10,093 nucleotides of DNA from Temnopleurus reevesii (taxonomy: Eukaryota > Echinodermata > Echinoidea > Temnopleuroida > Temnopleuridae): positions 39,016 through 49,108 of the forward strand of contig BQKZ01000701.1 of the NCBI GenBank assembly GCA_036244855.1, in the 5' to 3' direction. Both the position numbers and the translations under genes were made by a program. The stretch's first letter is position 1. Each line of letters begins with the position of its first letter. The notes beneath the pieces are model-generated. The model did no database searches and was not told where the DNA came from. It saw only the letters and a list, made by a program, of their open reading frames with translations. This document shows, piece by piece, positions 7,590-10,093 of the stretch.

Positions 7590-7718
7590 GGCCCCGGTCA
7601 AATAGAGGCCCGGAAGCGACACGATTCACCCCGACTCTTTGTTAATTCACAGTTAACTGCCTCAGAACAGCGAGTCGGGGTGAATCGTGTTGCTTCCGGG
7701 GCTCTATGTGACCAGGAC
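7590..7718 (+). mobile_element. foldback MITE family, copy 1 (GGCCCCGGTC ends)
   Basis: The arms of ~48 bp (7590-7637 and 7672-7718) pair at about nine of ten positions and include GAAGC-ACACGATTCACCCC. The loop contains the palindrome CAGTTAACTG. The ends are flanked by TAA on both sides (7587-7589 and 7719-7721; CTAA if counted as four), fitting a PIF/Harbinger-style target duplication. The second copy at 9925-10052 has its loop in the opposite orientation, so the copies are inverted relative to each other. No coding capacity. Confidence 0.85.
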
Positions 7719-7721
7719 TAA

Positions 7722-8932
7722 AAGACCAAATGGACATTTACACGAGCAGGTTCACAGGGGACAAGTTAAAGCCCAATAGAGTTTTGGTAGGTAACGATTT
7801 AAAACGGTATTTATACGGTATGATTATAATGACATATATATCTTACACATATTTCGGGACCATAACATTATTTTTCCTGAACTGATTTTTTTTGTTGGAA
7901 AATTTACATTTGACTGTGAAATAATGTTTAGCGTCCTCTCTCGCCACTAACAATAATTTGTTTATTATCGGGCACATGTTGATATTTCCGAGATTTGACA
8001 AAAGAATGAAAAAATTGAGAAAATTCAAACAGACTTGAACAAAATAACACCATCCGTTAAATGCATTTTAACCCAATGTTGTGGACATTATGATGCCAAA
8101 TGCTGGATCGAGTTTTCCCAATCATTCGAAAGTGTAAATGTATTTTTCTTTTGTTGTGCTCTTGGTTTTATTCATTTTTGCACTACATGGACACTGAGCA
8201 TGAGATATGTTAAAACAGGTGCGTGTTTTCCAGAATCAACATCCAAATCGGAACACTCGAATGCATCGCTTCCTATCTCTAATTAAAACACTCTTCACAT
8301 TGTACCGTGTTTACGAACAAAAACCATATTCCTACAAAACACAGTCCGACTGATTTACGACAATGCGAGAAATTGACCTGGAAATGGGAAAGAATAGGGC
8401 TCGATTGTATTTGTGAGATGGTCGGCGCTTTTGAGGAAATTAAACGAGTTCAGATTTTTAACCATCACTAATCCACACTTTACGTTGAGGGAGTATCGTA
8501 ACAGCAGGTAGCTATATGAGCCCGGATTTATTGTTAATTACATACAGATTTTCAACAAAAAAAATAAGAGAATTGCCTTTATGCTGCAAAATGTTATGAG
8601 TATTTCAGTTTAGAGGGTATACAATGAATTGAATTGTTATACAATTGTAGAGGATTTTACATGAGAGCTCTTTCCAACTACCTCTGTGAGCAGAAGGCAA
8701 GAGCCAAATAATTTAGGACAAAGTTAACAACTTTACTCTAGCTTTTACAATAGCTAGATGAACGCAAAAGAAATTCCCTTCCATCTTATTCTGGGTAAAG
8801 ATAATGTCAAACAGGTGTCGCATGTGTCCAGGACATTAAACACTGTCGTTAGTGGATACTTTGGCTTAATTTCACGGGGAATATTGCCAGCGTTCACGTA
8901 TACTTACTTAGTCTTTGTTTGATGTCTTCTAC
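7722..8932. other. noncoding sequence, no supported gene
   Basis: No domain, repeat family or RNA gene was recognised. The 83-codon frame at 8035 begins with TTG and resembles nothing known. A pyrimidine-rich tract ends in CAG at 8231-8233 and is followed by 39 open codons to TGA (8351-8353), making it a possible but unsupported terminal exon. A small CTAGCT/AGCTAG hairpin lies near 8738-8757. Confidence 0.4.
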
Positions 8933-8946
8933 AAATAATAATAATG

Positions 8947-8979
<33 letters not shown>

Positions 8980-9246
8980 GATGCAATTTATATAGCACAC
9001 GTATCCACTCTGCTGAATGCTCAAGGTGCTTTGCAATATTATTACCCTGGCTTTAGCCCGGCAGCCTCCGGCACATTTGGCATTTCAAGGAAGAAGTATT
9101 CCTGCCAGATACCTCACCTGGGTTGAGTGCAGCACAGTGTGGATGAATTTCTTGCTGAAGGAAATTGACGCCATGGGAGGGATTCGAACCTACGACCCTC
9201 TGATTCAAAGACGAGAGTCATGACCACTACACCACGGCGCCTCCAT
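8933..9246 (-). mobile_element. tRNA-derived SINE, copy 2, with (ATT)n tail
   Basis: This is the reverse-oriented homologue of 3788-4071. Read on the minus strand it starts ATGGAGGCGCCGTGG near 9246, has the A box at 9224-9234 and the B box GGTTCGAATCC at 9180-9190, the same body, then GTGCTATATAAAT and a long (ATT)n run (8933-8979 on the plus strand). It lacks the ~8-nt GTGAATGG-like stretch seen in copy 1. Its B box is closer to the canonical form and its tail longer, so it may be younger or from a different subfamily. Plus-strand frames 8944-9126 and 9017-9223 are shadows of it. Confidence 0.9.
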
Positions 9247-9262
9247 TGTCCGAAAGCAGGGA

Positions 9263-9341
9263 GCAGCACATCAGTCGGTAAAGCGTTTGGTCAGAATGAA
9301 GTGATCCATCATTGGATGGGTTCGAAACCTGCATCTGCTGC
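9263..9341 (+). pseudogene. tRNA-like sequence (degenerate tRNA or another SINE head)
   Basis: The ends GCAGCA (9263) and TGCTGC (ending 9341) can pair as an acceptor-like stem. CAGTCGGTAAAGCG looks like a tRNA D-arm/A box, and GGTTCGAAACC (9319-9329) is an excellent B box. The D stem is short by about two bases, the T stem relies on G-T pairs, and the acceptor spacing is wrong, so a working tRNA is unlikely. It begins about 16 bp beyond the 5' end of SINE copy 2 and may be the head of a second SINE family. Confidence 0.45.
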
Positions 9342-9386
9342 AATTTAAGGAATATTTTCTAAAATCTTGCAGAATTAGGAAAAGGG

Positions 9387-9459
9387 GCAATGTATTGCAC
9401 CTTTATGGAAAAAAAAACATATTACATCCAATATGGTGTTACAAGGTGCGATATTGCAT
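9387..9459. repeat. short inverted repeat
   Basis: GCAATGTATTGCACCTT (9387-9403) is an imperfect inverted match to AAGGTGCGATATTGC (9443-9457), with ~40 nt between. It could be a small foldback, or the 3' part of the unit that begins with the tRNA-like head. Confidence 0.45.
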
Positions 9460-9490
9460 CTTTTTTCTGAACGTGTATCACGCTAAAGTA

Positions 9491-9721
9491 CACTGCAAAA
9501 ACGCTGGTGTTAAATTTAACACCAACCGGAATCTATATATTACAACACCAGAAAAGTGTTAAAATAACACCAGTTCGGAATCAAATCAATGTATTTAAAC
9601 ACCGACTGGTGTTGTTCAAGGTATTGAAATATATCAAATGGATTCCATATGAACACTTTTCTGGTGTTGTCATATATAGATTCCGGTTGGTGTTACATTT
9701 AACACCAGCGTTTTTGCAGTG
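9491..9721. mobile_element. 231-bp foldback MITE with CACTGCAAAAACGCTGG ends and TA flanks
   Basis: The terminal arms (9488-9560 and 9652-9724, ~73 bp each) are near-perfect inverted copies beginning CACTGCAAAAACGCTGGTGT. Both ends are flanked by TA (9489-9490 and 9722-9723), as expected for a Tc1/mariner-type target duplication, although the flanking G/C extends the symmetry. Just inside the ends, GGTGTTAAATTTAACACC (9506-9523) is an exact 18-bp palindrome; its right-hand counterpart has one mismatch. A further AACACCAGT/ACTGGTGTT pair (9565-9577 and 9602-9613) folds the middle. GGTGTT/AACACC recurs through the element. No transposase; the frames at 9507-9767 and 9581-9763 are products of the inverted symmetry. 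Confidence 0.85.
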
Positions 9722-9724
9722 TAC

Positions 9725-9924
9725 GTTCCACTCTAGTCTCTGTTTCAAGTACAGGCCTGCCACTTGATGGCATGTAATTCACCGGGTAATAACTCTTACA
9801 ATTAGAATTGGCTTTTGTTTTATCATATCAAAATTAAAGAGGGATTAGATACCACTCATTTAAGTCGGCGCCTCTGAGGACCAAAGAAGTGGGAGACCTA
9901 GGGTCAATTGCACGAAACTATCTT
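9725..9924. other. noncoding sequence between two foldbacks
   Basis: Nothing firm was recognised. Near the right edge, GGTCAATTGCACGAAACTATCTT resembles, loosely and inverted, the sequence just beyond the next foldback, so that element may have inserted into another weak inverted repeat. Confidence 0.3.
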
Positions 9925-10052
9925 GGCCCCGGTCACATAGGACCCCGGAAGCAACACGATTCACCCCAACTCGTTGTTCTGAGGCAGTTAACTGTGAAGT
10001 AACAACGAGTCGGGGTGAATCGTGTTGCTTCCAGGGTCCTATGTGACCGGAG
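9925..10052 (-). mobile_element. foldback MITE family, copy 2 (GGCCCCGGTC ends)
   Basis: The arms 9927-9978 and 10001-10052 match at about 49 of 52 positions. They share GGTCACATAGG, GAAGCAACACGATTCACCCC and ACTCGTTGTT with copy 1 at 7590-7718. The loop, containing CAGTTAACTG, is the reverse complement of the copy 1 loop, so the strand is given as minus relative to copy 1. The flanks read CTT (9922-9924) and CTT (10053-10055). The right side reads TTAA, so an original TTA duplication with loss of one A on the left is possible, in line with a Harbinger-type TWA site. Confidence 0.85.
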
Positions 10053-10093
10053 CTTAAGACGTAACCTTATTGTGCCAGCCTGATATGTGACAA

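Noticed and set aside
8035..8286. 83-codon plus-strand frame, Cys- and Phe-rich
   Set aside because: It starts at TTG rather than ATG, has no recognisable domain and lies in AT-rich noncoding DNA with no splice or promoter support.
9507..9767. Mirror-image frames on both strands in the 9491-9721 element
   Set aside because: Similar peptides on both strands are a direct result of the inverted repeat, not of a gene.
1..10093. CRISPR array, bacterial operon, phage or defence system
   Set aside because: No regularly spaced repeats, ribosome binding sites, clustered ORFs or prokaryotic domains. The window is animal DNA.

Overview
The window reads as animal nuclear DNA, most likely from an invertebrate deuterostome and probably an echinoderm. 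The evidence is one intron-containing bHLH exon of the scleraxis/paraxis type, two copies of a tRNA-headed SINE with an (ATT)n tail, remnants of non-LTR retrotransposons, and many foldback (MITE-like) repeats in AT-rich noncoding DNA. There are no prokaryotic-style operons, Shine-Dalgarno sites or dense ORFs. The echinoderm assignment is an inference from the repeat style and the protein.

Layout. 1-571 is the upstream flank or 5' leader. 572-1126 is the first coding exon of a scleraxis/TCF15-type transcription factor on the + strand; it has the complete bHLH domain and ends at a GT splice donor in phase 0. The remaining ~9 kb holds no second gene that can be supported. It is most simply the gene's intron and/or 3' flank; the short last coding exon could not be assigned.

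The noncoding part is a repeat mosaic. It contains a 45-bp near-perfect palindrome (1773-1817), a TTAAGT-rich foldback (2469-2579), a degraded LINE ORF2 C-terminus on the minus strand (2793-2936), a diverged direct duplication (3597-3717 / 4111-4347) flanking SINE copy 1 (3788-4071), a 30-bp perfect palindrome between 8-bp direct repeats (5000-5045), two long C tracts, a LINE-like 3' tail (~6060-6135), a cluster of four foldbacks between 6397 and 7721, SINE copy 2 on the minus strand (8933-9246), a separate tRNA-like sequence (9263-9341), a 231-bp foldback flanked by TA (9491-9721), and a second, opposite-orientation copy (9925-10052) of the foldback at 7590-7718.

Only one gene is present, so there is no pathway to describe. 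The transcription factor would act in the nucleus as a heterodimer with an E-protein on E-boxes. Most other open frames are shadows of the exon, of the SINEs or of inverted repeats. No previously undescribed multi-gene system is visible. The most unusual items are the exact palindromes and the abutting foldback elements.
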